Notes: generated from the letters alone by a model not told the origin. DNA of 64,000 nucleotides from Hymenobacter taeanensis (GCF_013137895.1 NZ_CP053538.1:2511001-2575000); one strand, 5' to 3'. Positions 43,161 through 52,626 are shown, counted from the stretch's first letter. Numbers and translations: made by a program.

Positions 43161-44246
43161 TTAAGCTGTGCGGCCCATCTGGTGCAGTATCCGGTAGTGA
43201 GAGCGAAGCGCCGAAAGGAAAGAAGGGTTTTCCAGGTATGGAAGCTTAAACTCAAGCGCCGTTTGCTGCACAATCTTAGACAGGGCCGGGTAGTGAATGT
43301 GGCAGATGCGCGGAAAAAGGTGGTGCTCAATTTGCCGGTTGAGGCCGCCACACAAGAAGCTGGCAATGGCGCTACGTGGGGCAAAGTTGGCCGTGGTCCG
43401 GAGCTGGTGTACCGCCCAGGCCTCCTGCACGTCGCCGGTTTCGTCGGGTAAGGGGAATGCGGTGCCTTCTACCACGTGGGCAAGTTGAAACACCAGGCCT
43501 AGCACCAGTCCTTCTACCAGGTGTAGGGTTAGAAAGCCGATGATAAACTGCCACCAGGTAATATCCAGCACCACCAATGGCAGTGCAATGAACAGCAGGT
43601 AGTATAGCGCCTTATATGCAAACAGGTTCACGTACTCCTTGCGGGGGTGATTGAGGGTAGGATGCTGCCCAATCTTGGGCCGGAAAAACTTGATGTAGTC
43701 TTTGCGCAGCACCCAGGATAAGGACGCTAGGCCGTACAGCGGGAAGGCATACAGGTGCTGAAAGCGCTGCCAGGGCCGCAGGGGCTCTTCTTCTGACAAC
43801 CGAACCAACCCCGGCGCCACCTCAATGTCTTCATCATGGCCAGGAATGTTGGTGTAGGTGTGGTGCACGATGTTGTGCGTAATCGTCCACACGTAGGGGT
43901 TGGCACCAATCAGGTTGAAGAGCAGGCTGAATACCTTGTTTACCCGCTTATTGGCCGAGTAGGCGCCGTGCAGGGCATCGTGGCAAATATTGAAGCCAAT
44001 GAAAGCACAACAGGCACCCAGCAGCCCCGCCATGCCCAGCGTAACCCAAGGGCCAAACTGCCCCGAAATAATCAGGCTGTAAAGCCCGGCAAAAGCCGCC
44101 AGGAAAAAGATGGTTTTAGCCCACATGGCCCCATTGGCGTGCCTGGAAAGCTCCTGGCTGTGGAAATACACATCAACCCGCTCGCGCACGGTGGCGAAGA
44201 ATGTAGAGCGGTTGGTGTTGACAAATTTGAGGGGTCTGGTCATCAA
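43161..44246 (-). CDS. Membrane fatty acid desaturase
   Basis: The 361-aa protein has the three histidine boxes that bind di-iron: HDALH near residue 90, HNIVHH near 126 and QIEHH near 307, of the front-end/acyl-lipid type (QxxHH). Four membrane segments surround them (FLAAFAGLYSLIISGQFG, VTLGMAGLLGACCAFIGF, ALYYLLFIALPLVVLDI, FIIGFLTLHLVEGLVLGLV). It should place double bonds in membrane acyl chains, with ferredoxin or a similar donor, because no cytochrome b5 domain is present. Starts at 44246 or 44243 are equivalent. Confidence 0.93.
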   Translation of the reverse strand: MMTRPLKFVNTNRSTFFATVRERVDVYFHSQELSRHANGAMWAKTIFFLAAFAGLYSLIISGQFGPWVTLGMAGLLGACCAFIGFNICHDALHGAYSANKRVNKVFSLLFNLIGANPYVWTITHNIVHHTYTNIPGHDEDIEVAPGLVRLSEEEPLRPWQRFQHLYAFPLYGLASLSWVLRKDYIKFFRPKIGQHPTLNHPRKEYVNLFAYKALYYLLFIALPLVVLDITWWQFIIGFLTLHLVEGLVLGLVFQLAHVVEGTAFPLPDETGDVQEAWAVHQLRTTANFAPRSAIASFLCGGLNRQIEHHLFPRICHIHYPALSKIVQQTALEFKLPYLENPSFLSALRSHYRILHQMGRTA

Positions 44247-44558
44247 GTACAGTGCTGCGCTAAAGCAATGCGCACTGCCTTGGCCATGTGAAGAAGGGTA
44301 AATGTATTGGTTCTAACCCCAACAGTAACTGGAAAGGTCCGGTAGGGCGTGCAATTGTAAAATTACCTGGGTTCTCTATTATCGTTTTAGGCTGGCTAGT
44401 GGGAGTTACGAATGAGTTTTGAACGTAATTCCGGTAGCAGAAAAGTTTGGTTCACAGGCCTTGTAGGCCTATTTCCAGCAACGCCCCGGCGGTGTAGCCG
44501 AGGTGTTGTTACGTAAAAGAATGGCTGATTCTCGTTTTTCTCAACCAGGGCAGCCTCT
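44247..44558. other. Intergenic, no gene seen
   Basis: Contains the desaturase promoter region and an imperfect ACAGGCCTTGTAGGCCTAT palindrome near 44454-44472. No credible ORF and no exact TAnnTTTG box found. The end of the MFS gene on the same strand abuts it. Confidence 0.4.
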
Positions 44559-45794
44559 CTAAGCCACTACACCAATTGCAGCACGCCCGTAAAAGCGGTT
44601 GGCCAGGTAAGCCAGCACCACAAAGCCCAGGCCTACGCCACACACGCCCGTCCAGTGGAAGTGGTCCCAGGCAATGCCGCCCAAGAAGGAGCCCAGAGAT
44701 GCCCCAATGAAGCAGGCCGTCATGTATACGGTGTTGAGGCGGCTGCGGGCTTCCGGGCGCAGCGTAAAAATGCGGGCCTGGTTGGAAATGTGCGTCATCT
44801 GCTGACCGATGTCGAGGATGATTACCCCCACAATGAGGCCCAGCAGATAATACCCTCCGAAGCCCAGCAACAGATAAGCACTCAGAAACAAGAGTATCCC
44901 GAGGTTGAGGGCGTAGTCGGCGCCTTTACGGTCGGCGCTTTTACCGGCAAACGACGCGGCAAAGGCCCCGCTGGCCCCAATAAGCCCAAAAAGGCCCGCT
45001 ATGTCGCTACCGTAACCGTAAGCGTCGCTTTCCAGGAAAAACACCAGGGTAGTCCAGAAGGCGCTGAAGCCCGCAAACATGCACGCGCCCACCAGGGCTG
45101 AGCGGCGCAGCACCGGCAGCTCCGTCGTGAGCGTACCCAACGACTTCAATAGGCTGCCGTAGCTACCCGCAAACTGGGGCTGGTTGCGCGGCAGCATGCG
45201 GGCCAGAATAGCCGTAAGCACCACCATTACGCTGGCGCCGGCCCAAAACATAGTGCGCCAGCCAAAGTGGGCACCCACGTAGCCGCTGATGGTGCGCGAG
45301 AGCAGAATACCAATCAGTAGGCCACTCATTACCTTGCCCACTACCCGGCCCCGCTCCTCGTCGCTGGCCAGGGAAGCAGCCATGGGAATCAGGAGCTGCG
45401 GCACCGCCGAGAAAATACCGATGAGCAAGCTGGCCGCCGCGAGCAGCGCAAACGTGGGGGCAAAGGCCGCACCGGCCATGCACACCGCCGCGCACAGCAG
45501 CAGCACCAAGGTCAGGCCTTTGCGCTCCCGCTTATCACCCAGCGGTACCACAAACAACAGGCCTAGCGTGTAGCCAACCTGCGTGATGGTAGCCACCAGA
45601 CTAACGTTGCTTTCTGACAAGCCAAACGTGCGGCCAATTTCGGCCAGCAGGGGCTGGTTATAGTAAATATTTGCTACCACCAGTCCGCAGGTAATGGCCA
45701 TGAGCCAAACCAATGCCGGAGCCAGGGGAGCGGGAGAGTCAGGACGTACGTCCTCTATCACGGGCTGAACTTCAGCCGTTGCTACTTCTTTCAT
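44559..45794 (-). CDS. MFS efflux transporter
   Basis: The ATG at 45794 (MKEVATAEVQPVIEDV) is preferred to one 18 bases earlier. The 411-aa protein has 12 membrane helices with MFS signatures: NIYYNQPLLAEIGRTFG, GYTLGLLFVVPLGDKRERKG between helices 2 and 3, and a second-half counterpart FAASFAGKSADRKGADYAL. It resembles drug or metabolite exporters of the YnfM/Bcr side. It lies 138 bases downstream of the AraC-type regulator on the same strand and may be its target; the substrate is unknown. Confidence 0.9.
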   Translation of the reverse strand: MKEVATAEVQPVIEDVRPDSPAPLAPALVWLMAITCGLVVANIYYNQPLLAEIGRTFGLSESNVSLVATITQVGYTLGLLFVVPLGDKRERKGLTLVLLLCAAVCMAGAAFAPTFALLAAASLLIGIFSAVPQLLIPMAASLASDEERGRVVGKVMSGLLIGILLSRTISGYVGAHFGWRTMFWAGASVMVVLTAILARMLPRNQPQFAGSYGSLLKSLGTLTTELPVLRRSALVGACMFAGFSAFWTTLVFFLESDAYGYGSDIAGLFGLIGASGAFAASFAGKSADRKGADYALNLGILLFLSAYLLLGFGGYYLLGLIVGVIILDIGQQMTHISNQARIFTLRPEARSRLNTVYMTACFIGASLGSFLGGIAWDHFHWTGVCGVGLGFVVLAYLANRFYGRAAIGVVA

Positions 45795-45932
45795 GAGGCA
45801 AGTAAGAGGCACTGCGAAAAGAGCAATGGCCTATGTGGCCTCAGGTAACAGGTTTTTGACCCAGAAGGTTATAGCCGGCTGCACTATAGTGGCCTAGCCC
45901 GGGCTGGCTGGTGAGGCAGCTGAGAGCCTGCG

Positions 45933-46859
45933 CTATACGCCGTACTGCTTTTTGTACAGCCCGGGCGTCACGCCCTCGTATTGCTTAAACAGCTTCTGAA
46001 AGTAAGCGGTGTTGTTGAACCCAGCCCGGAAGCAGACATCGGTTACGGTGGAAAGGGGGATACGGAGTAGGCGTTTGGCCTCAGCGAGGCGCTCCTGAAT
46101 GATGTACTCAACGGGGGTGAGACCTAGCTCGCGCTTGAACACGCGGAAGAAGGTGGCTTTGCTCATACAGGCCAGCTCGCTGAGCTTTTCCACGGTGAGC
46201 TGCTCGGTGAGGTGCTGCTTGATGTACTGCACCACGTGCGCGAAGCGGTGGGAGGTAAGGTGCTGGGCGTAGTTATGGAAGAGCAACTGCCGGGCCTGGG
46301 TTTGCATCAGGCGCACCAGCATTTCCTGAATGGTAAAACCCGCCAGCACATCCTTCGCGCGGCCCGTGTCGCGGGAGAGCTGCACGAGGCGCTCCAGGGT
46401 GCCGGTAAGCTCGGGCGTGTTCCGGAAGTGGGCGTGCTCGGTGGTATCAAGCTGCCAGGGTAAGTGTTCCTCGGCGCGGGGGTACTGCTCGTTGAGCAGG
46501 TCAACGGTTTGCCGGATGGTGTCAGTAGAGATGGCCACGGCCAGGCACTGCGTGGGGCGGGCTTCGTCGGCTTCGGGGAAGTCAATCACCATGGTTTGGT
46601 TTTCCCCCACTATCACCGACTCGCCGGGCAGGTACTCAAAGGCGGGCTGCCCGGTCAGGTGCATTACCTTCTTGCCGCGCAGCATAGTGGTGAGTACCAG
46701 GTTGCCCATGCTTAGCGGCACGCGGTGGGCCGTTTGGTGCGTTTCAAACACGTTCAGCTCAAAAGCTTCCAGTGAGTATACCGTGCGGTTTTCCACGAGA
46801 GTGGTGAGCTGCTCAGGGTGGTGCAGCGCAATAGGAGCGGGCAGGTGAGAGGTAGGCAT
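45933..46859 (-). CDS. AraC-family transcriptional regulator
   Basis: The 308-aa protein from the ATG at 46859 has an N-terminal AraC_N-type ligand region (about 25-190: HRVPLSMGNLVLTTMLRGKK, EYLPGESVIVGENQTMVIDF) and two C-terminal helix-turn-helix units (LTVEKLSELACMSKATFFRV and STVTDVCFRAGFNNTAYFQK). The divergent aldehyde dehydrogenase gene 179 bases away and the downstream MFS gene are natural targets, so it may sense an aldehyde or alcohol; that is inference. A TTACTTTG box precedes it. Confidence 0.92.
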   Translation of the reverse strand: MPTSHLPAPIALHHPEQLTTLVENRTVYSLEAFELNVFETHQTAHRVPLSMGNLVLTTMLRGKKVMHLTGQPAFEYLPGESVIVGENQTMVIDFPEADEARPTQCLAVAISTDTIRQTVDLLNEQYPRAEEHLPWQLDTTEHAHFRNTPELTGTLERLVQLSRDTGRAKDVLAGFTIQEMLVRLMQTQARQLLFHNYAQHLTSHRFAHVVQYIKQHLTEQLTVEKLSELACMSKATFFRVFKRELGLTPVEYIIQERLAEAKRLLRIPLSTVTDVCFRAGFNNTAYFQKLFKQYEGVTPGLYKKQYGV

Positions 46860-46883
46860 GGGCTGTTCTTGAAACGTTCTTGC

Positions 46884-46891
46884 CAAAGTAA
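46884..46891 (-). promoter_or_regulatory. -7-like box TTACTTTG of the AraC regulator
   Basis: On the minus strand, 24 bases before the ATG at 46859. One base from TAnnTTTG and identical to the ispH box. The divergent spacer to 47038 should hold operators; no obvious inverted repeat was found. Confidence 0.4.
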
Positions 46892-47038
46892 GCGCACTGA
46901 GAATACAAGATAGTGAGTCATCACTTACAGTACCATCAGATTGCGACTATAGGCGGCTTTTGTGCGACGATAGGTGAACCGTAGGTCGGAATAAGAAACC
47001 TAGCTTGGACTATCCAAAACCTACAGTCTTACTAGCCC

Positions 47039-48565
47039 ATGGAAACCCTAGAAAAACCCACCACTCTCGTTGATCGGCCCAAGTTCAAGTCTCACTACGA
47101 CAACTTCATCGGCGGCAAGTGGGTGGCTCCGGTGAAAGGTCAGTACTTCGAAAACCCTTCGCCCATCGATGGGCAAGCCTTCTGTAAAGTAGCCCGCAGC
47201 ACCAAGGAAGATATTGAGCTGGCTCTGGATGCGGCGCACAAAGCCTTTGAAACCTGGAAGCATTCATCGGCCACCACGCGCAGCAACATGCTCATGAAGA
47301 TTGCCGACGTGATTGAGCAGAATCTGCAGCACCTGGCCGCCGTGGAGTGCGTGGAGAACGGCAAAGCCATCCGCGAAACCCTTAACGCCGACCTCCCGCT
47401 GGTGGTAGACCACTTCCGGTATTTCGCCAGCGTTATTCGGGCCGAAGAAGGCTCTGCTACCGAGCTGAACGAAACGACACTGTCGATGAACATCAACGAG
47501 CCCTTGGGCGTGGTAGGCCAGATCATTCCCTGGAACTTCCCGCTGCTGATGGCTACCTGGAAGCTGGCCCCGGCCCTGGCCGCGGGCTGCTGCGTGGTAA
47601 TGAAGCCCGCCGAGCAGACGCCCGCCTCCATTATGGTGCTCATGGAGCTGATTCAGGACCTGCTGCCACCCGGCGTGGTAAACGTGGTGAATGGTTTCGG
47701 GTTGGAAGCCGGCAAGCCCCTGGCCTCGTCGCCGCGCATTCAGAAGGTGTCGTTTACGGGCGAAACCACCACGGGCCGCCTGATTATGCAGTACGCCTCC
47801 GAAAATATCATTCCCGTGACGATGGAGCTGGGCGGCAAGTCGCCGAACATCTTCTTCAAATCAGTAATGGATGCCGACGACGACTTCCTGGATAAAGCCA
47901 TTGAAGGTGCCGTGATGTTTGCCCTCAACCAAGGCGAAATCTGCACCTGCCCCTCCCGTATGCTGGTGCACGAAGATATTTACGACGAGCTGATGCCCCG
48001 CGTTATTGAGCGCGTGAAAGCTATCAGGCTGGGTAACCCGCTGGATATGGAAACCATGATGGGTGCCCAGGCCAGCAACGATCAGTTCGAGAAAATCCTG
48101 AGTTACCTGGAGATTGGCAAGGCCGAAGGCGCCGAGGTGCTGACCGGCGGCGACGCCTACCAGCAGGAAGACGGGGCCCTGGCCGAGGGCTATTACATTC
48201 AGCCTACCGTGTTCCGGGGCCACAACAAAATGCGCATCTTCCAAGAAGAAATCTTTGGGCCGGTGCTGTCGGTGACTACCTTCAACACCACCGAGGAGGC
48301 CATTGCCATTGCCAATGATACCCTCTACGGTCTAGGCGCCGGCGTCTGGACCCGCGATGCCCACGAGCTGTACCAAGTGCCCCGCGCTATTCAGGCCGGC
48401 CGCGTGTGGGTGAACTGCTACCACGACTATCCCGCGGGTGCCCCATTCGGCGGCTACAAATCGTCGGGCTTCGGGCGCGAGAACCACAAGATGATGCTCT
48501 CGCACTACCGCCAGAACAAGAATATGCTCATCAGCTACAGCCAGCAGAAGCTCGGCTTCTTCTAG
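47039..48565 (+). CDS. Aldehyde dehydrogenase (ExaC/AldB type)
   Basis: The 508-aa NAD(P)-dependent enzyme has [20 protein letters not shown] (near 160), [15 protein letters not shown], the catalytic Glu in [12 protein letters not shown] (near 265) and the catalytic Cys in [14 protein letters not shown] (near 303). The CTCPSR version is typical of ExaC/AldB acetaldehyde dehydrogenases. A C-terminal [20 protein letters not shown] closes the fold. The DUF779 gene downstream strengthens this assignment since that pairing is common. The TAG stop is part of TAGGCCA. A hairpin follows. Confidence 0.96.
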   Translation: METLEKPTTLVDRPKFKSHYDNFIGGKWVAPVKGQYFENPSPIDGQAFCKVARSTKEDIELALDAAHKAFETWKHSSATTRSNMLMKIADVIEQNLQHLAAVECVENGKAIRETLNADLPLVVDHFRYFASVIRAEEGSATELNETTLSMNINEPLGVVGQIIPWNFPLLMATWKLAPALAAGCCVVMKPAEQTPASIMVLMELIQDLLPPGVVNVVNGFGLEAGKPLASSPRIQKVSFTGETTTGRLIMQYASENIIPVTMELGGKSPNIFFKSVMDADDDFLDKAIEGAVMFALNQGEICTCPSRMLVHEDIYDELMPRVIERVKAIRLGNPLDMETMMGAQASNDQFEKILSYLEIGKAEGAEVLTGGDAYQQEDGALAEGYYIQPTVFRGHNKMRIFQEEIFGPVLSVTTFNTTEEAIAIANDTLYGLGAGVWTRDAHELYQVPRAIQAGRVWVNCYHDYPAGAPFGGYKSSGFGRENHKMMLSHYRQNKNMLISYSQQKLGFF

Positions 48566-48593
48566 GCCAGTAACCGCCAGGGGCCCTGGAAAG

Positions 48594-48631
48594 AACAACG
48601 TCTCATTACTGCAGAGTGGTGAGACGTTGTT
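48594..48631 (+). terminator. Terminator after aldehyde dehydrogenase
   Basis: AACAACGTCTCA and TGAGACGTTGTT pair across a 14-base loop followed by T residues, about 28 bases after the stop. Confidence 0.75.
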
Positions 48632-48705
48632 TCATTTACTTGAGGAATAGCAACTTGCTGCGGTGTAGTGCGTCTTTATTTAAAGAATCCTTTATCCCAG
48701 CTAGT

Positions 48706-49071
48706 ATGCATCCTATGCAGTTAGCCGCAATAATCACCGGGCTTAGCAGCCTAACCAGCCTAGCTGCCCACGCGCAAAAATTGCCGGTGCCAGGCCAGAA
48801 AAATCCCGACTGGAAGCTGCAAAAGACGGAAGAGCTGTTCACTGCTGAATTGCTAGCCCCGCAGCCCAGGCCAGTGCCCATGCCCTCGCCTAAAACCAGC
48901 GGTGGCACCCTCGACAGTGCTGGCAACTGGCACATATGGTATGACCCCGAGCATAATGTTCGGTACAACCTTGAAGAGCAGAAACGCGGGTAGGTGCGAG
49001 TGCAGAATCTGGAAACTGGCACCGTCTACACCTATCAACGGGCCCCTAACCGAAGCGGGAAGCTCAAATAA
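48706..49071 (+). pseudogene. Small secreted protein gene with in-frame TAG
   Basis: From the ATG at 48706 (or 48715) a signal peptide (MQLAAIITGLSSLTSLAAHA) leads into KLPVPGQKNPDWKLQKTEEL and GTLDSAGNWHIWYDPEHNVR, and reaches a TAG at 48991. The same frame continues for 25 codons, VRVQNLETGTVYTYQRAPNR SGKLK, to TAA at 49069. The extension reads like ordinary protein of the same kind, so the TAG is probably a recent nonsense mutation, or is read through. The intact product would be about 121 aa. Function unknown. It sits between aldehyde dehydrogenase and DUF779. Confidence 0.55.
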
Positions 49072-49145
49072 AAGTCAGAGTGGCCTACGCATTAGCCGCT
49101 GGTGCAACCCACCTGCCCCCTCCCCTAAAAACTCCGACCTCTCAT

Positions 49146-49553
49146 ATGACCACTGAACCCACCCCACGTGTGCTGGTTACAGCCGCTGCCGAAGCTACCA
49201 TTGACCTGCTGCGCGACGAGCACGGCCCCCTCATGTTTCACCAGAGCGGCGGCTGCTGTGATGGGTCTTCGCCTATGTGCTTTGCCGCTGGCGAGTTTAG
49301 GGTAGGCGGTAACGATGTGTGGCTAGGCCAGATTCACGGCTGCGACTTCTTTATGAGCGCCTCTCAGTTTGAATATTGGAAGCACACCCAACTCACCGTC
49401 GACGTGACCAAGGGCCGGGGCGCCAGCTTCTCCCTGGAGATTCCGCTGGGGGTGCGGTTTCTGATTCGCTCGCGCCTGTTTACCGAGGAAGAGGCCACGA
49501 ACATGGCCCCGGTATATGATGGGGAAGAATACCAAGATCGGCCGGGAGCGTAG
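49146..49553 (+). CDS. DUF779 family protein
   Basis: From the ATG at 49146 the 135-aa protein has the DUF779 pattern HGPLMFHQSGGCCDGSSPMC near residue 26 and IHGCDFFMSASQFEYWKHTQ, with conserved Cys residues. DUF779 genes are often next to aldehyde dehydrogenase genes, as here, though their biochemical job is not known. A metal- or thiol-based helper function is conceivable. Codon use matches the neighbours. Confidence 0.9.
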   Translation: MTTEPTPRVLVTAAAEATIDLLRDEHGPLMFHQSGGCCDGSSPMCFAAGEFRVGGNDVWLGQIHGCDFFMSASQFEYWKHTQLTVDVTKGRGASFSLEIPLGVRFLIRSRLFTEEEATNMAPVYDGEEYQDRPGA

Positions 49554-49741
49554 TAGCTAGTGCTGGATTAATAGCTGAGCTTGTGGTAGTATATACGGAG
49601 GCGAAACCGTATAAGCACGTAATAAAACCCGTATTTTCTCCCTGGTAAAAAGGGTGGAGGAGGGCGTATAGCTATAAGGCGGCTACTGGTAATTAGCAGT
49701 GGCCTATCTACTTATTCTTTCACCTATCACCTTACCACCTC

Positions 49742-50641
49742 ATGTTTTATCACGACCGAGAACTCCAGTACAAAGTTCGGGTAGACAAGCCCAACCCTGC
49801 TTTCGCCCGTATGCTGCAGCAAGCTATTGGCGGCATTGAAGGCGAAATTAGAGTGTGTTTGCAATACATGTTTCAGGCCTGGGGCGCCCGTGGCCCGGTG
49901 AAATACCGCGACATGCTGCTGGAAACCGGCACCGAGGAGATTTCGCACATCGAGATGCTGGCTACTGCCGTGGCGCTAAACCTGGAAGGTGCGCCAACCA
50001 GCCTGAAAGATGAGTTTGCCAAGGATAAAGTAGTTGGCGCGGTGCTGGGCGGCATGGACCCGCGCCACATTCTGTCGTCGGGTATGGCGGCCATGGCCGT
50101 TGACTCTAACGGGGTGCCCTTCAACGGTTCCTGGGTAGTGGGCAGCGGCAACCTGGCCGCCGATATGTACGCCAACGTAATGGCCGAAAGCACCGGCCGG
50201 GTGCTGGCTACCCGCCTGTGGGAAATGACCGACGACCCCGGCATGAAAGACATGCTCGCCTTCCTGATTGCCCGCGATACTATGCACCAAAACCAGTGGC
50301 TGGCCGTGCTGGAAGAGTTGGGCGGCACCAAGGGCATACACCCAATCCCCAACTCATTCCCGCAAAGTGAGGAAGTAAAAGACTTCAACTACGCCTTCGT
50401 GAGCACCTACATCGGCGACAAAACCACCGAAGGAGGCCGCTGGATTTCGGGTACTTCCATTGATGGCAAAGGAGAGTTCCACCTGAAGAAGGCGGCCCCG
50501 CTCGGTGGCGAGCCTAAACTGGCACCTCCCGTGCCTGAGGGCCACGCTCAAAAAGAGCAGATGACCGCTGCCGGCTCCGTGCTTGGCAAGGTTACCGATA
50601 AAGTAAAAGGCACCGCCAGCGGCAGCGCTAAGTCTAAGTAG
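49742..50641 (+). CDS. Manganese catalase
   Basis: The 299-aa protein decomposes hydrogen peroxide with a dimanganese site. The family start MFYHDRELQYKVRVDKPNPA is present, and Mn ligands lie in IGGIEGEIRVCLQYMFQAWG (Glu about 36), EEISHIEMLATAVAL (Glu and His) and ANVMAESTGRVLATRLWEMT, with a later DTMHQNQWLAVLEEL. It is of normal length with a Lys/Ala/Ser-rich tail. It lies downstream of aldehyde dehydrogenase and DUF779 genes, but with a 188-base gap. A very strong terminator follows. Confidence 0.95.
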   Translation: MFYHDRELQYKVRVDKPNPAFARMLQQAIGGIEGEIRVCLQYMFQAWGARGPVKYRDMLLETGTEEISHIEMLATAVALNLEGAPTSLKDEFAKDKVVGAVLGGMDPRHILSSGMAAMAVDSNGVPFNGSWVVGSGNLAADMYANVMAESTGRVLATRLWEMTDDPGMKDMLAFLIARDTMHQNQWLAVLEELGGTKGIHPIPNSFPQSEEVKDFNYAFVSTYIGDKTTEGGRWISGTSIDGKGEFHLKKAAPLGGEPKLAPPVPEGHAQKEQMTAAGSVLGKVTDKVKGTASGSAKSK

Positions 50642-50665
50642 TAGGTTGTAGAACCACTCTTAGCT

Positions 50666-50728
50666 GTTGCCTACACAACACAAAGGCCCTGGCAAGTGCT
50701 GCCGGGGCCTTTGTGTTGTGTAGGCAAC
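50666..50728. terminator. Strong bidirectional terminator
   Basis: Perfect 24-base arms (50666-50689 and 50705-50728, GTTGCCTACACAACACAAAG and onward) between the convergent catalase and NTF2-like genes; no T run, but a very stable stem. Confidence 0.8.
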
Positions 50729-50759
50729 CACAACTGAAGTAACGCCACCAAATGTGAGG

Positions 50760-51221
50760 CTAGCGGACCTTCACGGGCAAGCCTTCCAGCTGCACGTAGC
50801 TGAGTTTCCAGCTGTTGTTCTTTTGCTTTTTCCAGAGCAGGATAAAGTTGCCTTCACCTTCACCGTGGGGCTGGCCGGGTGCCTCGGGCAGCACATCCGT
50901 AGAGAACGTGCCAGCCTCGTAGGCGATATTATCCCCAGAACCCGTGCTGGTGGTGTAGGTCTTCAGGTCGGAGATGGTGCCCATGGTGGCACGCACCCAC
51001 TTGTCTGATACTTCTGATTTGCCGTTGAAGCGCGTTTCGCCCTGGGCGTACTGCACGTCGTCGGCGAGCAGCGTATCGAGCGCCGCCGTGTTTTTAGCGT
51101 TCCAGGCACCAATAAACTGCTGGTTGAGGGTTTGCACATTTACAGCGGTGGCATCGGTTTTCGGGCCAGAGCAAGAGGCCAGCAGGGCGCCCCCTAACAG
51201 GAGGCCAAGAAAGGGTTTCAT
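50760..51221 (-). CDS. SnoaL/NTF2-like lipoprotein (DUF4440 type)
   Basis: The 153-aa protein has a lipobox signal (MKPFLGLLLGGALLASCSG, Cys17), then the NTF2-like cone: VQTLNQQFIGAWNAKNTAAL, DTLLADDVQYAQGETRFNGK, YTTSTGSGDNIAYEAGTFST and ILLWKKQKNNSWKLSYVQLE. Such proteins bind small ligands or are enzymes; no catalytic residues can be named. It is likely anchored in the periplasm. Confidence 0.85.
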   Translation of the reverse strand: MKPFLGLLLGGALLASCSGPKTDATAVNVQTLNQQFIGAWNAKNTAALDTLLADDVQYAQGETRFNGKSEVSDKWVRATMGTISDLKTYTTSTGSGDNIAYEAGTFSTDVLPEAPGQPHGEGEGNFILLWKKQKNNSWKLSYVQLEGLPVKVR

Positions 51222-51278
51222 GGGAACAGGGGTTTGGTAAGAGAGCAGAACGAGCTAAGGAAATACTAAGTAACACAA

Positions 51279-51302
51279 AGCCCAGGTACTATGACCTGGG
51301 CT
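51279..51302 (-). terminator. Short hairpin after the glycine-zipper gene
   Basis: AGCCCAGGT and ACCTGGGCT pair across a six-base loop, 25 bases past the stop at 51328. No strong T run on the minus strand. Confidence 0.6.
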
Positions 51303-51327
51303 CTGGGCACGCAAATTAAAAGAATGA

Positions 51328-51861
51328 TTACCAGCTCTTACGACGCACCTCCGAAGAAGGGTAAGCAGCATCACGCTGACCGTAAGCGGTGTTGGGCAGA
51401 TAAGCAGAGTTCATGGCAAACGTGCTAGGAGCACCGGCAGCCGCGAAGCTGTTCATCATGGCGGGAGCAGCGGCAGCAGCCGGAGCGGCCGTTACGGGAG
51501 CAGCAGCTACGGCCGTATTGGCTTTGCTACGAGCGGCGCCTTTGGCTAGGCCCTGGCGGTAAGCGGCAGCACGCTGCTGCTCAGCCCGGCGGGCGGCGGC
51601 TACACGAGCAGCTTCGGCCCGGCGCTTGTTATCAGCATTGCGGCCGATAACGTAGCCTATGCCACCCCCGGCGGCACCACCTACTGCGCCACCTACCACG
51701 CGGTTTTTCTTGTTGATAAGCGCACCTGCGGCCGCACCACCGATACCGCCAATTACGGCGCCTTTAGCACTTGAGCTGATTTTATGCTGTGCTTGCGCAT
51801 AACCACTGAAGATAGTGGTGAACAGAATCACAAAGGCGAAAATTACACTGACCTTTTTCAT
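51328..51861 (-). CDS. Glycine-zipper family exported protein
   Basis: The 177-aa product has a signal peptide (VSVIFAFVILFTTIFSGYAQAQ), then a YMGG-like glycine zipper (AKGAVIGGIGGAAAGALIN and NRVVGGAVGGAAGGGIGYVIG). An Arg/Ala-rich helix and an Ala/Pro-rich region with MNSFAAAGAPSTFAMNSAY follow. Glycine-zipper proteins insert in membranes or associate with the envelope. The low-complexity Ala segments are likely flexible. Function unknown. Confidence 0.83.
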   Translation of the reverse strand: MKKVSVIFAFVILFTTIFSGYAQAQHKISSSAKGAVIGGIGGAAAGALINKKNRVVGGAVGGAAGGGIGYVIGRNADNKRRAEAARVAAARRAEQQRAAAYRQGLAKGAARSKANTAVAAAPVTAAPAAAAAPAMMNSFAAAGAPSTFAMNSAYLPNTAYGQRDAAYPSSEVRRKSW

Positions 51862-52045
51862 GACTAAAAACTTTAGGGTTCAGGAGGCTTGCGTTTAACT
51901 ACGAGAAGAACATTTGCAAGCACCATGCCAATACGCAAGGTCTGGGGCGGAGGTTAAGGCGGAAAGCCCCAGGAATACTGTTGCGCTAGGCCACTGCAAA
52001 AGCTCCGTTTAAACTCCTGGGAGGCAATAAGGCGTATAGCGCCTT

Positions 52046-52360
52046 ATGAATGATCAGCTGCTGCTCCGAGTACGAGAAAGTATTGGCCTTACGGGGTTAG
52101 GCGTGCTACTATTCCCCGCCTCAAAAACTCCCGAGTTAACGGGTTTTGCCTTACACACCGCTCTGCAGATCCGCCTGCGCCACCCGAGCGGCCTGGAGGA
52201 AAGCACCATTGCCACCGTAGAGGAAGTAGCGCGCCCAGGTCATACTCACGAAGACGAGGGTACCACAGAGCGCGTGCTGCTGCTTACGCAGGAAGCCGCC
52301 TCCGCTCCGCCCACCGGAACCGAGGTATGGTGGACCGGCGCGGAAGTGGACTTCTGGTAA
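52046..52360 (+). CDS. Unknown protein, 104 aa
   Basis: The ORF starts MNDQLLLRVRESIGLTGLGV and has a strand-rich composition with HTALQIRLRHPSGLEESTIA and a C-terminal TGTEVWWTGAEVDFW. No signal peptide or known motif. It may be a real small gene, because its codon use and the acidic/aromatic end are coding-like. It is followed by a 266-base AT-rich gap. No function is offered. Confidence 0.62.
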   Translation: MNDQLLLRVRESIGLTGLGVLLFPASKTPELTGFALHTALQIRLRHPSGLEESTIATVEEVARPGHTHEDEGTTERVLLLTQEAASAPPTGTEVWWTGAEVDFW

Positions 52361-52626
52361 ATCATGAATGGCCTTCCTAAGCATACAATTCGGCGCTTTA
52401 ACAGGAAGACAGAGATAAGGGCAGTTATTTAAAATATGATAATTTTTAGTTTTGACTGTCTTTTATAGTAGCTGAATTTCTGAGCGTATTAGCTTGGTAG
52501 TGAGTATAATTATGTGATAAAGGCTTGGAAAGGGCCATGAAGCCAGCTTATTAAAATTTGATTTTTAAGAACGGGCAAGTAGGACTATCTTGCTGCTTCG
52601 GAAGAACGGCTCTAGGCCACCCTGTG
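52361..52626. other. AT-rich intergenic region before the OmpA gene
   Basis: It is markedly AT-rich compared with its surroundings (for example AAAATATGATAATTTTTAGT near 52433), with a TAGGCCA at 52613-52619 and a TATCTTGC -7-like box near 52587. No ORF. Probably promoter or transferred sequence; nothing firmer can be read. Confidence 0.45.
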
